Shown here in pieces: positions 35,316-44,090 of a stretch of 64,000 nucleotides of DNA; position 1 is the stretch's first letter, and every line of letters starts with the position of its first letter. The stretch comes from Leeuwenhoekiella nanhaiensis (GTDB lineage: Bacteria; Bacteroidota; Bacteroidia; Flavobacteriales; Flavobacteriaceae). The position numbers and the translations under genes were made by a program. The stretch lies in NCBI RefSeq assembly GCF_002744755.1, contig NZ_KZ319289.1, positions 1 through 64,000 on the forward strand, given 5' to 3'. The notes under the pieces were generated by a model. The model did not search any database. It worked only from the letters and a program-made list of their open reading frames with translations, and was not told the origin of the DNA.

Positions 35316-36056
35316 TTAAAGTTTTTTGATTTTAATATCCCGGAATGTAACCATATTGCCGTGATCCTGCAGCGCGATGTGTCCGGTTTGAGATTTGCCA
35401 AAAAGAGGCCAGTCTGCAAACTTAGATTCTGCAACCATAGCATCCCATTCAGGGCCACTCACCGGAAAGCTTACCACTTCGGTGTCATTCAAAACCACAA
35501 CACCTTTGTTGTTTTCATAATCTATGGTGATGACGTAGCTGTTCCACTCACCGGCGGGTTTTACAACGCCTTCAGGAGCAGCGATCATATCATAAAGTGC
35601 TCCTGCGCGGTGCGTGGTGCCTGCTTTAGCATCAGGATGACGCTCGTCATCCAGAATTTGGATTTCCGGTCCGGTCAGATAGGGTTCGCTTAAGGAATCA
35701 TTCTCCTGAACAGCCCACATAATCCCGCTGTTTCCACCTTCCGATATTTTCCAGTCGAGGCTTAGTTCAAAATTTTCAAAGGTCTCGTTAGTAACCAGAT
35801 TTTGACTCCCCTGCTGATTTTCAGCGGGAGTAAAAACCAGATTTTCTCCTTCTATTTTCCACTGTGTGGGAGCTTCGCCATTATAGGCGTGCCAGCTGTC
35901 GAGATTGCTTCCGTCAAAAAGGGTAATCCATTCGTTTTCGGGTTGTGGAGTTTCTACAGTTTCTTCGGCAACCGGTTCTTCGGTTTTCTCTGCTTTTTCC
36001 TTACAGGCAGTAAGCGCCAATAGTGTAAAGGCAGAAAGATAAATGAGTTTTTTCAT
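35316..36056 (-). CDS. second DUF1080 lipoprotein
   Basis: Protein of 246 residues with lipobox ALTAC. DUF1080 signatures: ITLFDGSNLDSWHAYNGE, EGGNSGIMW, GPEIQILDD and LQDHGNMVTFRDIKIKKL. It is clearly related to its neighbour but quite diverged, so the two probably act on different anomers or different substrates. It starts 7 bp after the TIM-barrel gene upstream. Confidence 0.88.
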   Translation of the reverse strand: MKKLIYLSAFTLLALTACKEKAEKTEEPVAEETVETPQPENEWITLFDGSNLDSWHAYNGEAPTQWKIEGENLVFTPAENQQGSQNLVTNETFENFELSLDWKISEGGNSGIMWAVQENDSLSEPYLTGPEIQILDDERHPDAKAGTTHRAGALYDMIAAPEGVVKPAGEWNSYVITIDYENNKGVVVLNDTEVVSFPVSGPEWDAMVAESKFADWPLFGKSQTGHIALQDHGNMVTFRDIKIKKL

Positions 36057-36063
36057 GAGTTGT

Positions 36064-37119
36064 TTAGTTTATTCCAAGTATGCGTTTCAGTTTAGCTTCA
36101 TCGGTTTTCGCCCCTGCGAAATCATCAAATTTCTTTTGAGTAGCTTCAATAATATGACTGGCGATAAACGGTGCGCCTTCACGAGCTCCCTGCTCGGGAG
36201 ATTTAATGCAGCACTCCCATTCCATCACGGCCCAGACATCGCATCCGTATTCGGTTAGTTTGGTAAAAATGGTTTTAAAATCTATCTGGCCATCACCCGG
36301 CGAGCGATAACGGCCTGCGCGGTCAATCCAGTCGCCATAGCCTCCAAAAGCTCCTTTTTTTCCGGTAGGATTGAATTCAGAATCCTTAACGTGAAACATT
36401 TTGATAAACTCGTGGTAATTGTCAATGTATTCTATATAATCCAGCTGCTGCAGTACAAAGTGACTGGGATCGTACAGAATATTGGCTCGTTTGTGATTTC
36501 CGGTGGCTTCACGGAAACGCTCAAAAGTCACCCCATCGTGAATGTCTTCTCCCGGATGTACTTCATAACACACATCAACACCCTGCTCATCAAAGGCATT
36601 GAGAATTGGCGTCCAGCGATTGGCCAGCTCTTTAAAGCCCAGTTCTACAAGCCCCGGTGGGCGTTGCGGCCATGGATGCCAGGTATGCCAAAGTAAGGCA
36701 CCGCTAAACGTGCCGTGCACATCTATACCCAGATTTCTACTTGCTTTTGCTGCGCTTAGGAGCTGATCTACTGCCCATTCCTGTCTTTTTTTAGGGTTGT
36801 TTTTATAGCCATCCGGTGCAAAGTTGTCAAACATCTCGTCGTATGCGGGATGAACAGCTACGAGTTGGCCTTGCAGGTGCGTACACAGTTCGGTAATCTC
36901 CAGACCGTAGCTGTTTACTTTTCCTTTGAGTTCGTCGCAATAGGTCTTGCTTTCTGCTGCTTTTTTAAGGTCTATCAGTCGGCTCTCCCAAGTAGGGATC
37001 TGTATGCCCTTATACCCTAAATCACTGGCCCATTTGCACAGGCCATCCAGAGAATTGAAAGGTTCTTTATCGTCCATGAACTGAGCCAGAAATACGGCCG
37101 GTCCTTTTATGGTTTTCAT
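36064..37119 (-). CDS. sugar phosphate isomerase/epimerase-like TIM barrel (cytoplasmic)
   Basis: Protein of 351 residues without a signal peptide. Metal-binding positions expected for the xylose-isomerase-like/AP_endonuc_2 fold are visible: Glu in CYEVHPGE, Asp-His in DPSHF, His in FHVKD and Glu in VMEWE. Similar proteins in 3-keto-glycoside loci act as isomerases, epimerases or hydratases of keto-sugars. It lies between the Gfo/Idh/MocA gene and the DUF1080 pair in the same operon. Confidence 0.85.
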   Translation of the reverse strand: MKTIKGPAVFLAQFMDDKEPFNSLDGLCKWASDLGYKGIQIPTWESRLIDLKKAAESKTYCDELKGKVNSYGLEITELCTHLQGQLVAVHPAYDEMFDNFAPDGYKNNPKKRQEWAVDQLLSAAKASRNLGIDVHGTFSGALLWHTWHPWPQRPPGLVELGFKELANRWTPILNAFDEQGVDVCYEVHPGEDIHDGVTFERFREATGNHKRANILYDPSHFVLQQLDYIEYIDNYHEFIKMFHVKDSEFNPTGKKGAFGGYGDWIDRAGRYRSPGDGQIDFKTIFTKLTEYGCDVWAVMEWECCIKSPEQGAREGAPFIASHIIEATQKKFDDFAGAKTDEAKLKRILGIN

Positions 37120-37144
37120 AGTTGTTTAATTTTAAATTAGGATT

Positions 37145-38299
37145 TTAGTCTTCTTTTAGACTCACCCAGGCTGCGTTATTATCATTTGAGGCTACCGAAG
37201 CATAAATAAACTGCATGCCTCTTAAACCGTCGTGGATGGTAGGAAAATCGGGTCGCTCTGAAATGGCGTTACCCTCCATTACTGAGACCACTTCTTTTAC
37301 GAAGCTTCTGTAAATAGTGGCAAAACCTTCCAGATAGCCTTCCGGATGACCGGGAGGAACGCGGGTGTAAGCTGTAGATTCTTCGTAGGTGCCGTTGCCG
37401 CCGGGCGTATAAATCTGTTTTGGTTTATCAAGCCAGTAAGCCGTTAGTTCATTCGGATTTTCCTGATACCAGGCAATACTTCCTTTGCTTCCGTATACGC
37501 GTATGCCCAGGTTGTTTTCTTCACCGGTTGCAATTTGCGAAATGGTCATACAGCCTTTAGTATTACCCTCCAGACGCAGCAAGATATTGCCGTCATCATC
37601 CAGCACGCGCCCCGCGCCAAAACTGCTGAGGTCTGCCGCCACTTTCTCAATTTTTTTACCAGTGATGTATTCGGTAAGGTTTTCGGCATGCGTACCAATA
37701 TCTCCAAGAGCACCCCCTATTCCTGATTTTTTAGGATCAACCCGCCAGGAAGCCTGTTTGTTTTCGGTCTCCTCAACCGCAGTCGACAGCCAGCCTTGCA
37801 GGTATTGAACCACCACTTTGCGAATTTCGCCCAGCTCTCCGTTTTGAATCATCAAGCGGGCCTGTTTAACCATAGGATAGCCGGTGTAGTTGTGGGTAAG
37901 GGCGAACACTTTTCCGCTTTTTTTGACCACTTTTTGCAGGTCAAAAGCCTCATCAAGCGTTAGGGTTACCGGTTTATCGCAAATCACGTGAAACCCGTTT
38001 TCAAGCGCCAGTTTTGCCGGAGGAAAGTGCATATGGTTTGGCGTTACGATAGAAACAAAATCCATACGCTCGCCTTCGGGAAGTTCTTTTTCTTTGGTGA
38101 TCATCTCCTCAAAACTCTTGTAAGCCCGCTCAGGAGCTACACCCAGTTCTTCGGCAGACTCAAGGCTGCGTTGTGGGTCGCTGCTAAAAGCGCCACACAC
38201 GAGGTCAACCATTCCGTCTATACGGGAAGCCCTGCGGTGCACATCGCCTATAAACGAGCCTTTACCGCCGCCTACCATTCCCATTTTCAGTTTTTTCAT
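37145..38299 (-). CDS. Gfo/Idh/MocA-family oxidoreductase
   Basis: NAD(P)-dependent sugar dehydrogenase-like protein of 384 residues. Rossmann motif GMVGGGKGSFIGDVH (about 7-21), the family Lys in CDKPVT and the catalytic region GDIGTHAEN are present; no signal peptide. In related loci such enzymes oxidise the C3 hydroxyl of a glycoside or reduce the 3-keto-sugar after cleavage. It is separated from the transporter gene by a hairpin and is 25 bp before the TIM barrel. Confidence 0.9.
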   Translation of the reverse strand: MKKLKMGMVGGGKGSFIGDVHRRASRIDGMVDLVCGAFSSDPQRSLESAEELGVAPERAYKSFEEMITKEKELPEGERMDFVSIVTPNHMHFPPAKLALENGFHVICDKPVTLTLDEAFDLQKVVKKSGKVFALTHNYTGYPMVKQARLMIQNGELGEIRKVVVQYLQGWLSTAVEETENKQASWRVDPKKSGIGGALGDIGTHAENLTEYITGKKIEKVAADLSSFGAGRVLDDDGNILLRLEGNTKGCMTISQIATGEENNLGIRVYGSKGSIAWYQENPNELTAYWLDKPKQIYTPGGNGTYEESTAYTRVPPGHPEGYLEGFATIYRSFVKEVVSVMEGNAISERPDFPTIHDGLRGMQFIYASVASNDNNAAWVSLKED

Positions 38300-38327
38300 T
38301 GTAGTTGTTTTTTGGTCAGAGAAATTG

Positions 38328-38364
38328 AAAAGGCACCTAATAGTTTACGTTAAGTGCCTTTTAA
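38328..38364 (-). other. hairpin within the minus-strand sugar operon
   Basis: A 9-bp stem (38328-38336 with 38356-38364), extendable with one mismatch, lies between the transporter and oxidoreductase genes. T run on the minus strand is only four, so it may partly terminate or stabilise the transcript ends. Confidence 0.45.
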
Positions 38365-38367
38365 GAG

Positions 38368-39597
38368 TTATACTTTTTCTCCTTTATATTCTATTTTTTC
38401 ATTTTTAAATGCGATCAGGAAGAACAGGAATACCAGCGCGGCAAAACCTGCGGGGTACACCCAGATCGTTCTCCAATCGTGCAACTCGCCAATAAGATAC
38501 GTATCTGTAATCTGGCCTGCAACCCAGAAACCAATCAGCATCCCTACGCCATAGGTAGCCAGCGTGATGAGTCCCTGTGCGGCACTTTTGTTATCTGAGC
38601 CTGCTTTTGAGTCGGTATAAATTTGGCCCGAAACGAAAAAGAAATCGTAGCAAATACCGTGAAGAGCGATACCTATTATTAACATAAACGACAACTCGTC
38701 AGCGTTACCAAAGGCGAACAGCAAATACCGAAGCACCCAGGCGATCATTCCGAAAAGTAGGGTTTTTTTAATGCCGAAACGTAGCAGGAATACAGGTAGC
38801 AACAGCATAAACAATACTTCGGAAATCTGACCTATCGACTGCTTGAGGGTTGGGTTTTCCATTTTCAATTCGGTTAAAAATGGATTGGTGTTTTGGTAGT
38901 AAAACGCAAGCGGAATACAGATCAGGATCGAAGAAATAAAGAAAATCAGGAAGTTTTTGTTCTTCAACATCGTGATTGAACTAAGTCCTGTTTTCTCAAT
39001 AAGAGATTGTTCTTTATCTGATTTAACGGGCGGGGTTTTAGGCAGCAGGAAGCTGAACACTCCAAGAATCGCCGAAGCAATCGCGGTCATTGTAAACGTG
39101 TTGCTTAGCAGTCCTTCCTGAATTCCTTCCTGAGAATCCCAGCCTAAAAGGCTTATGGCAAAACCGGCAACAATCCAGCCTATGGTTCCAAAAACGCGGA
39201 TCCACCCAAAATCTTTGGAAGGGTTTTTCATCTGTCTGAATGCAACCGAGTTTACCAGCGCCAGAGTTGGCATATAAGCAATCATATAACCCAAAACGTA
39301 GGGGTAGAAGGCCGCGAAGTCTGTGGTTTGACTCATTTGGTACATCAAGAATGCACCGGCCAGGTGCAAAACACCTAAGATGCGCTCTGCATTAAAAAAT
39401 TTATCGGCAATAAGACCTATAATAAAAGGCGCGATGATGGCACCCCACGATTGTGTTGAAAAAGCCATCGCACTTTGTGCTCCGGTGGCTTCCAGGTTGT
39501 TTCCTAAAAATGTTCCTAATGTCACAAACCAGCCTCCCCAGATAAAAAACTCGAGGAACATCATTAGTGACAGTTGAAATCGAACGTATGGTTTCAT
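38368..39597 (-). CDS. MFS transporter of the nucleoside:H+ symporter type
   Basis: Membrane protein of 409 residues with 12 predicted helices. The N-terminus (YVRFQLSLMMFLEFFIWGGWFVTLG) and the ADKFFNAERILG loop match NHS/NupG-like transporters. In sugar loci of Bacteroidota these often import glycosides rather than nucleosides. It lies between the lipoprotein TIM barrel (6-bp gap) and the oxidoreductase, so sugar or keto-sugar import is likely. Confidence 0.85.
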   Translation of the reverse strand: MKPYVRFQLSLMMFLEFFIWGGWFVTLGTFLGNNLEATGAQSAMAFSTQSWGAIIAPFIIGLIADKFFNAERILGVLHLAGAFLMYQMSQTTDFAAFYPYVLGYMIAYMPTLALVNSVAFRQMKNPSKDFGWIRVFGTIGWIVAGFAISLLGWDSQEGIQEGLLSNTFTMTAIASAILGVFSFLLPKTPPVKSDKEQSLIEKTGLSSITMLKNKNFLIFFISSILICIPLAFYYQNTNPFLTELKMENPTLKQSIGQISEVLFMLLLPVFLLRFGIKKTLLFGMIAWVLRYLLFAFGNADELSFMLIIGIALHGICYDFFFVSGQIYTDSKAGSDNKSAAQGLITLATYGVGMLIGFWVAGQITDTYLIGELHDWRTIWVYPAGFAALVFLFFLIAFKNEKIEYKGEKV

Positions 39598-39603
39598 AAA
39601 TAA

Positions 39604-40593
39604 TTAGTTAAGCTCTTGAGCAGATTTAAGTAGTAATTCTTTGGTGTGTTTAATGCCTTCTTCTTCGCTAAGGTCATCTCCTTCATATTCTACACCTATA
39701 AATCCGGTGTAGCCCGCATCTTTAACGATCTGGAGAATTTTAGAATAATCCATCGAGGTTTCCTCGCCTTTCTCATTAAAGTCATAGGATTTTGCACTAA
39801 CCGCAAGTGCTTTTGGCATCAACTCTTCGATACCCTGATAACGTGGATATTCCTTCACGCAGGGAGCACCCCACATTTCGCCGTTTTCACGCTCCATACA
39901 GAAATTTCCAAAATCAGGTAACGTTCCACAATTAGGCTTGTTGATCGCATTGATAATTTCCATTAAAAAAGCAGCGTCAGAGGAGTAGCCACCGTGATTT
40001 TCAACAATCACTTCAATATTTTTGGAAGCGCCGTATTCGGCCAATTTGCCCAGTCCATCAATGGCACTTTGTTTAAAAAGCTCTTTGTCTTTAGGGCCAA
40101 TAAGGTTTACGCGAATGGCGTGACAACCCAAATAAGCTGCAGCATCTACCCATTTTTTATGATCATCAACAGCGGTATTGCGCTCTGTTTCATCTTCTGA
40201 AGCCAGATTGCCCTCGCCATCAACCATGATTAAAACATTTTGTACGCCGTATTGCTCACTACTGGCTTTGAGTTTGGGTAAAATGGAATCTAGTGCAACC
40301 TGAGCACTCTCGTATTTTTCCATTTCGGCATTGTAAAGCTGGCTTACATATTCGATGCCCTCAAAACCCATTTCATTTGCCTTTTTGGCAAAATCCATAG
40401 GGCTTAAATCCCCGCTTTGAAATGCCCGGTGCAGCGACCATTGAGCCAGTGAAATATTGAAAAAAGGTTCGGTTTGAGCGGTTTCAGTAGGTGATTCAGC
40501 CGGATTTTCAGCTTTTTTTTCATTTTTACAGCCTGCCAGTATAAAAAGGAATAGCAGGGCTGCGTAGAGTTTACTTGTCATTAGATTAGTCAA
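39604..40593 (-). CDS. TIM-barrel (sugar isomerase-like) lipoprotein
   Basis: Protein of 329 residues with lipobox FILAGC, so it is periplasmic. The barrel has the metal-site patterns VENHGG, LPDFGNF and a C-terminal GVEYEG typical of the AP_endonuc_2 fold. It is the first gene of the minus-strand operon and shares a 155-bp upstream region with the divergent GMC operon. A second in-frame Met (MTSK...) four codons in is an alternative start. Confidence 0.85.
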   Translation of the reverse strand: MTNLMTSKLYAALLFLFILAGCKNEKKAENPAESPTETAQTEPFFNISLAQWSLHRAFQSGDLSPMDFAKKANEMGFEGIEYVSQLYNAEMEKYESAQVALDSILPKLKASSEQYGVQNVLIMVDGEGNLASEDETERNTAVDDHKKWVDAAAYLGCHAIRVNLIGPKDKELFKQSAIDGLGKLAEYGASKNIEVIVENHGGYSSDAAFLMEIINAINKPNCGTLPDFGNFCMERENGEMWGAPCVKEYPRYQGIEELMPKALAVSAKSYDFNEKGEETSMDYSKILQIVKDAGYTGFIGVEYEGDDLSEEEGIKHTKELLLKSAQELN

Positions 40594-40699
40594 TTAGGTG
40601 TTTGAGAATAGGGTCGAAAATCGCTCAAGAAGCGACTAAAACCTATTAGTTCCCTAAATTATACTTTTTTTGGTTTACCAAAAAATAACTTAAAATTTA

Positions 40700-40707
40700 T
40701 ATATTTG
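40700..40707 (+). promoter_or_regulatory. possible -7 element of the GMC operon
   Basis: TATATTTG, a perfect TAnnTTTG match, lies 41 bp before the GTG start. The nearest upstream TTTG is 27 bp away, longer than the usual 19 or so, so only the -7 part is supported. Confidence 0.4.
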
Positions 40708-40748
40708 ATAGCATAGGCTAGATTATATTATCAAAAACTAAATAAAGC

Positions 40749-42458
40749 GTGAGTAGTATTAAACCAGAAGAAATGTACGATGCCATTGTGGTGGGTACAG
40801 GAATCAGTGGTGGCTGGGCTGCCAAAGAATTGTGTGAACAGGGTCTTAAAACCTTAGTTCTTGAGCGGGGCCGTATGGTAAAACACATTGAAGATTACCC
40901 TACAATGAATATGGATCCCTGGGATTTTAAGTTTAAGGGCCGGCCTACCGAAGAAGAAAAAGCCAAGCAATTTAAACAGGCACGTACCGGTTATACTATA
41001 GACCGTGCGCACAGCCATTTCTTCGTTAATGATTTAGAACACCCTTATAATGAAACCAAGCGTTTCGACTGGATGCGCGGCTATCACGTAGGAGGTCGTT
41101 CTATCATGTGGGGGCGTCAAAGTTACCGTCTAAGCGATATCGATTTTGAAGCAAATCAAAAAGAAGGTGTTGCCGTAGACTGGCCTGTGCGTTATGCAGA
41201 TATTGCGCCCTGGTATGACAAGGTTGAAGAATATATTGGTGTAAGCGGTGAAAATCTGGGTCTTCCTCAATTACCGGATGGTAAATTTGGACCGCCTATG
41301 GAACTGAATTGTGTGGAAGAGCACCTCAAGAAAAATATGGCGCAGAACTACAAAGACCGTTTACTTACTATTGGTCGTACTGCTCATATTACTTCTACAG
41401 AAAAAACGTATGAGGGTCGTTCTGCCTGCCAATACCGTAACCGTTGTATGCGCGGTTGTCCGTTTGGAGCTTATTTTAGCAGTAACTCTTCTACCTTGCC
41501 GGCTGCTGAGCGCACCGGAAATATGACGCTGAGACCTTTCAGTATTGTAAGTGAGGTTATTTATGATGATACTACCAAGCTGGCTACCGGAGTTAAGGTG
41601 ATTGATGCCGAAACCAAGGAAGAAATGACTTTTAACGCTAAGGTAATTTTCTTGTGTGCTTCTGCAATTGCTTCCGCTTCCATTTTGATGCAATCCAAAT
41701 CAGATCGTTTTCCTAATGGTTTAGGAAATGACAGCGGTGAATTGGGTCACAATATTATGGACCACCACTTTAGAGTAGGTGCTTCTGCCGTAGTAGATGG
41801 TTTTGATGATAAATATTACAAGGGTCGTCGCGCAAACGGTTTATACATTCCACGTTTTAGAAATTTAGGAGGTGAGACTGAACAGCCTAACTTTAAACGC
41901 GGATACGGGTATCAGGGAGGTGCAAGCCGTGGTGACTGGACTGAGGCTATTTCTGAAATGTCTTATGGTGCAGACCTTAAAAAGGCTATATCAGAACCCG
42001 GTAAGTGGACCATTGGTCTCACTGCTTTTGGAGAATGTTTACCGTATCACGAAAACAAAATGACTTTGGATTACGATAAACTCGATAAATGGGGTCTTCC
42101 TACAGTAACTTTTGACGCGGAGTGGAAAGAAAACGAGTGGGAGATGCGTAAAGATATGAAGGCGCAAGCTGCAGAAATGCTTACCAAAGCCGGTTATAAA
42201 AATGTAAGTACCTACGATAGCCCTGGAGCTCCAGGCTTGGGTATTCACGAGATGGGAACTGCCCGTATGGGAAGAGATCCCAAGACTTCAGTGCTTAACG
42301 GAAACAACCAGGTGCACACCGTGCCTAACGTTTATGTTACAGACGGTGCATTCATGACTTCTGCAAGTTGCGTGAACCCGTCGCTTACGTATATGGCATT
42401 TACCGCCCGTGCAGCGAAGCACGCCGCAGAACAACTTAAGAACGGAAAATTTGCATAG
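40749..42458 (+). CDS. GMC oxidoreductase (sugar dehydrogenase large subunit)
   Basis: FAD enzyme of 569 residues starting at GTG 40749 (an ATG at 40773 lies just before the FAD motif). FAD-binding GTGISGG (16-22), GGRSIMWGR (115-123), catalytic His in GIHEMGTARMG (H500) and Asn in NPSLT (N543) are in place. C227, C233 and C237 (CQYRNRCMRGC) resemble the [3Fe-4S]-binding Cys of FAD-glucose dehydrogenase large subunits. It has no signal peptide; export is probably by piggy-back on the Tat-type subunit encoded next. Likely oxidises a glycoside at C3 or C1. Confidence 0.9.
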   Translation: MSSIKPEEMYDAIVVGTGISGGWAAKELCEQGLKTLVLERGRMVKHIEDYPTMNMDPWDFKFKGRPTEEEKAKQFKQARTGYTIDRAHSHFFVNDLEHPYNETKRFDWMRGYHVGGRSIMWGRQSYRLSDIDFEANQKEGVAVDWPVRYADIAPWYDKVEEYIGVSGENLGLPQLPDGKFGPPMELNCVEEHLKKNMAQNYKDRLLTIGRTAHITSTEKTYEGRSACQYRNRCMRGCPFGAYFSSNSSTLPAAERTGNMTLRPFSIVSEVIYDDTTKLATGVKVIDAETKEEMTFNAKVIFLCASAIASASILMQSKSDRFPNGLGNDSGELGHNIMDHHFRVGASAVVDGFDDKYYKGRRANGLYIPRFRNLGGETEQPNFKRGYGYQGGASRGDWTEAISEMSYGADLKKAISEPGKWTIGLTAFGECLPYHENKMTLDYDKLDKWGLPTVTFDAEWKENEWEMRKDMKAQAAEMLTKAGYKNVSTYDSPGAPGLGIHEMGTARMGRDPKTSVLNGNNQVHTVPNVYVTDGAFMTSASCVNPSLTYMAFTARAAKHAAEQLKNGKFA

Positions 42459-42460
42459 TT

Positions 42461-43099
42461 ATGAATAGAAGACAAGTCCTTAAAAATATTGGCCTGGGAG
42501 CAGGTTACGTGATGGTAGCTCCTGCCGCTTTCAATTTATTGCAAAGCTGTAAAAGTGAACCTAAGAATGAGTGGCAACCTGTTTTTCTAAATGCGACAAA
42601 CGGAATGGCACTAACCCATATTCTGGATGTAATTTTACCAAAAACCGATACTCCGGGAGCTTCTGATTTGAATATAGCTCAATTTATTGATTCCTATATG
42701 AGTGAAGTTGCAGAGGAAGGTCAGAAAAAGGAATTTGAGTCTGGTGCAAACGCGTTTGCCCTAAGCTTTAAAGAAAATTTCGATAAGAATTTAGAAGATG
42801 GCGAGCATGAAGATTTTGAAAAAGCAGTTGCTAAATATTTAGGCGCTGATAAAGAAACGCGTGATGCCTACGTAAAAGTAGTATCAGCCACACAGGACCC
42901 TGAAGCTCCTGAGGTTGATTTTGACGCTCACGCTGGTTCGTACGCATATCTTTCAGCTGTACGTGATTTAGGAATCTGGGCCTGGAAGAACAGCGAGGAA
43001 GTAGGTGAAAATGTACTTTGGTACGATCCCATTCCAGGAGTTTATCAAGGCTGCCTGCCTCTTGAGGAAGCCGGAGGCGGTAAAACGATGTCCTTATAA
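42461..43099 (+). CDS. gluconate 2-dehydrogenase subunit 3-like protein
   Basis: Protein of 212 residues. The twin-arginine-like start MNRRQVLKN and hydrophobic segment end in LLQSC, so it may be a Tat-exported lipoprotein. The mature part contains the subunit-3 pattern (LTHILDVILPKTDTPGASD). It is encoded 2 bp after the GMC subunit and is needed in related dehydrogenases for maturation and export. Stop overlaps the next start by one base. Confidence 0.88.
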   Translation: MNRRQVLKNIGLGAGYVMVAPAAFNLLQSCKSEPKNEWQPVFLNATNGMALTHILDVILPKTDTPGASDLNIAQFIDSYMSEVAEEGQKKEFESGANAFALSFKENFDKNLEDGEHEDFEKAVAKYLGADKETRDAYVKVVSATQDPEAPEVDFDAHAGSYAYLSAVRDLGIWAWKNSEEVGENVLWYDPIPGVYQGCLPLEEAGGGKTMSL

Positions 43100-44028
43100 T
43101 GAAACGCAGATCATTTATACAAAAAGGAGCCTTAAGTGGCTCTTTTTTCGCTTTAGGCGGAACGGGGCTGTTTGCCTTAAACGCTGCAGGAGCGGGAAAC
43201 CGGGAGCCTTTGCATGAGTTTAATCTCAACTACGCCCCACATTTAGGAATGTTTAAAAACATGGCAGGTGATGATCCTGTAGATCAGCTTAATTTTATGG
43301 CTGATCAGGGTTTTACGGCTTTTGAAGATAATGAGATGCGCAACCGTCCCGTTGAATTGCAGCAAAAAATGGCCGATACCATGCAAAAGCGTGGCTTGCA
43401 AATGGGTGTTTTTGTGGCGCATAAAATCTACTGGACCGAAGGTAACCTGACCAGCGGAAATCTTGATAAGCGGGCTGAATTTCTTGAGGATATCAAACAA
43501 TCTGTAGAAGTTGCAAAACGGGTCAATGCCAAATGGATGACCGTCGTACCCGGTTATGTAGATCAAAGACTTGACGCCAATTATCAAACTGCCAATGTGA
43601 TTGAAAGCTTGAAGCAGGCGTCCGCAATCCTGGAGAAGGAAAACCTGACCATGGTACTTGAGCCGCTTAATTTCTTTAATCATCCCGGTTTGTTTTTGAA
43701 AGAAAGTCCACAGGCCTATATGATTTGTAAAGCGGTTGACAGCCCGGCCTGTAAGATACTTTTTGATATCTACCATCAGCAAATTCAGGAAGGCAATTTA
43801 ATCCCGAATATTGATGCCTGCTGGGATGAAATCGGGTATTTTCAAGTAGGTGATAACCCCGGAAGAAAAGAACCTACCACCGGCGAAATCAATTATCTGA
43901 ATGTATTTAGACACCTGCACGATAAAGGCTTTACTGGAATCGTGGGTATGGAGCACGGCAACTCAATGCCCGGTGCTGCGGGAGAGCAGGCAGTTATAGA
44001 CGCATACGTGACCTGCGATGATTTTTAG
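43099..44028 (+). CDS. Tat-exported TIM-barrel isomerase-like protein
   Basis: Protein of 309 residues, similar to hydroxypyruvate isomerase-type AP_endonuc_2 barrels. The N-terminus KRRSFIQKG followed by a Gly/Ala/Phe-rich stretch is a twin-arginine signal. Metal-site Glu in VLEPLNF, Asp-His in FDIYHQ and the C-terminal GMEHG pattern are present. It completes the plus-strand operon (one-base overlap) and is the third TIM barrel of the locus. Confidence 0.85.
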   Translation: MKRRSFIQKGALSGSFFALGGTGLFALNAAGAGNREPLHEFNLNYAPHLGMFKNMAGDDPVDQLNFMADQGFTAFEDNEMRNRPVELQQKMADTMQKRGLQMGVFVAHKIYWTEGNLTSGNLDKRAEFLEDIKQSVEVAKRVNAKWMTVVPGYVDQRLDANYQTANVIESLKQASAILEKENLTMVLEPLNFFNHPGLFLKESPQAYMICKAVDSPACKILFDIYHQQIQEGNLIPNIDACWDEIGYFQVGDNPGRKEPTTGEINYLNVFRHLHDKGFTGIVGMEHGNSMPGAAGEQAVIDAYVTCDDF

Positions 44029-44048
44029 CATACCGAATATTCGTAATT

Positions 44049-44083
44049 AAAAAAGGCTGATTATTTAAAATCAGCCTTTTTTG
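44049..44083. terminator. bidirectional terminator
   Basis: A 14-bp perfect stem (44049-44062 with 44069-44082), loop of 6, with A and T runs, between convergent genes. Confidence 0.9.
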
Positions 44084-44090
44084 TGAGTGT

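Noticed and set aside
43243-43782. A 179-residue open frame opposite the Tat-exported TIM barrel
   Set aside because: It lies within a clear coding gene and shows no family signature.
34510-44028. Polysaccharide utilisation locus
   Set aside because: There is no SusC/SusD pair, sensor or polysaccharide-active glycoside hydrolase in the cluster; a small-glycoside pathway fits better.
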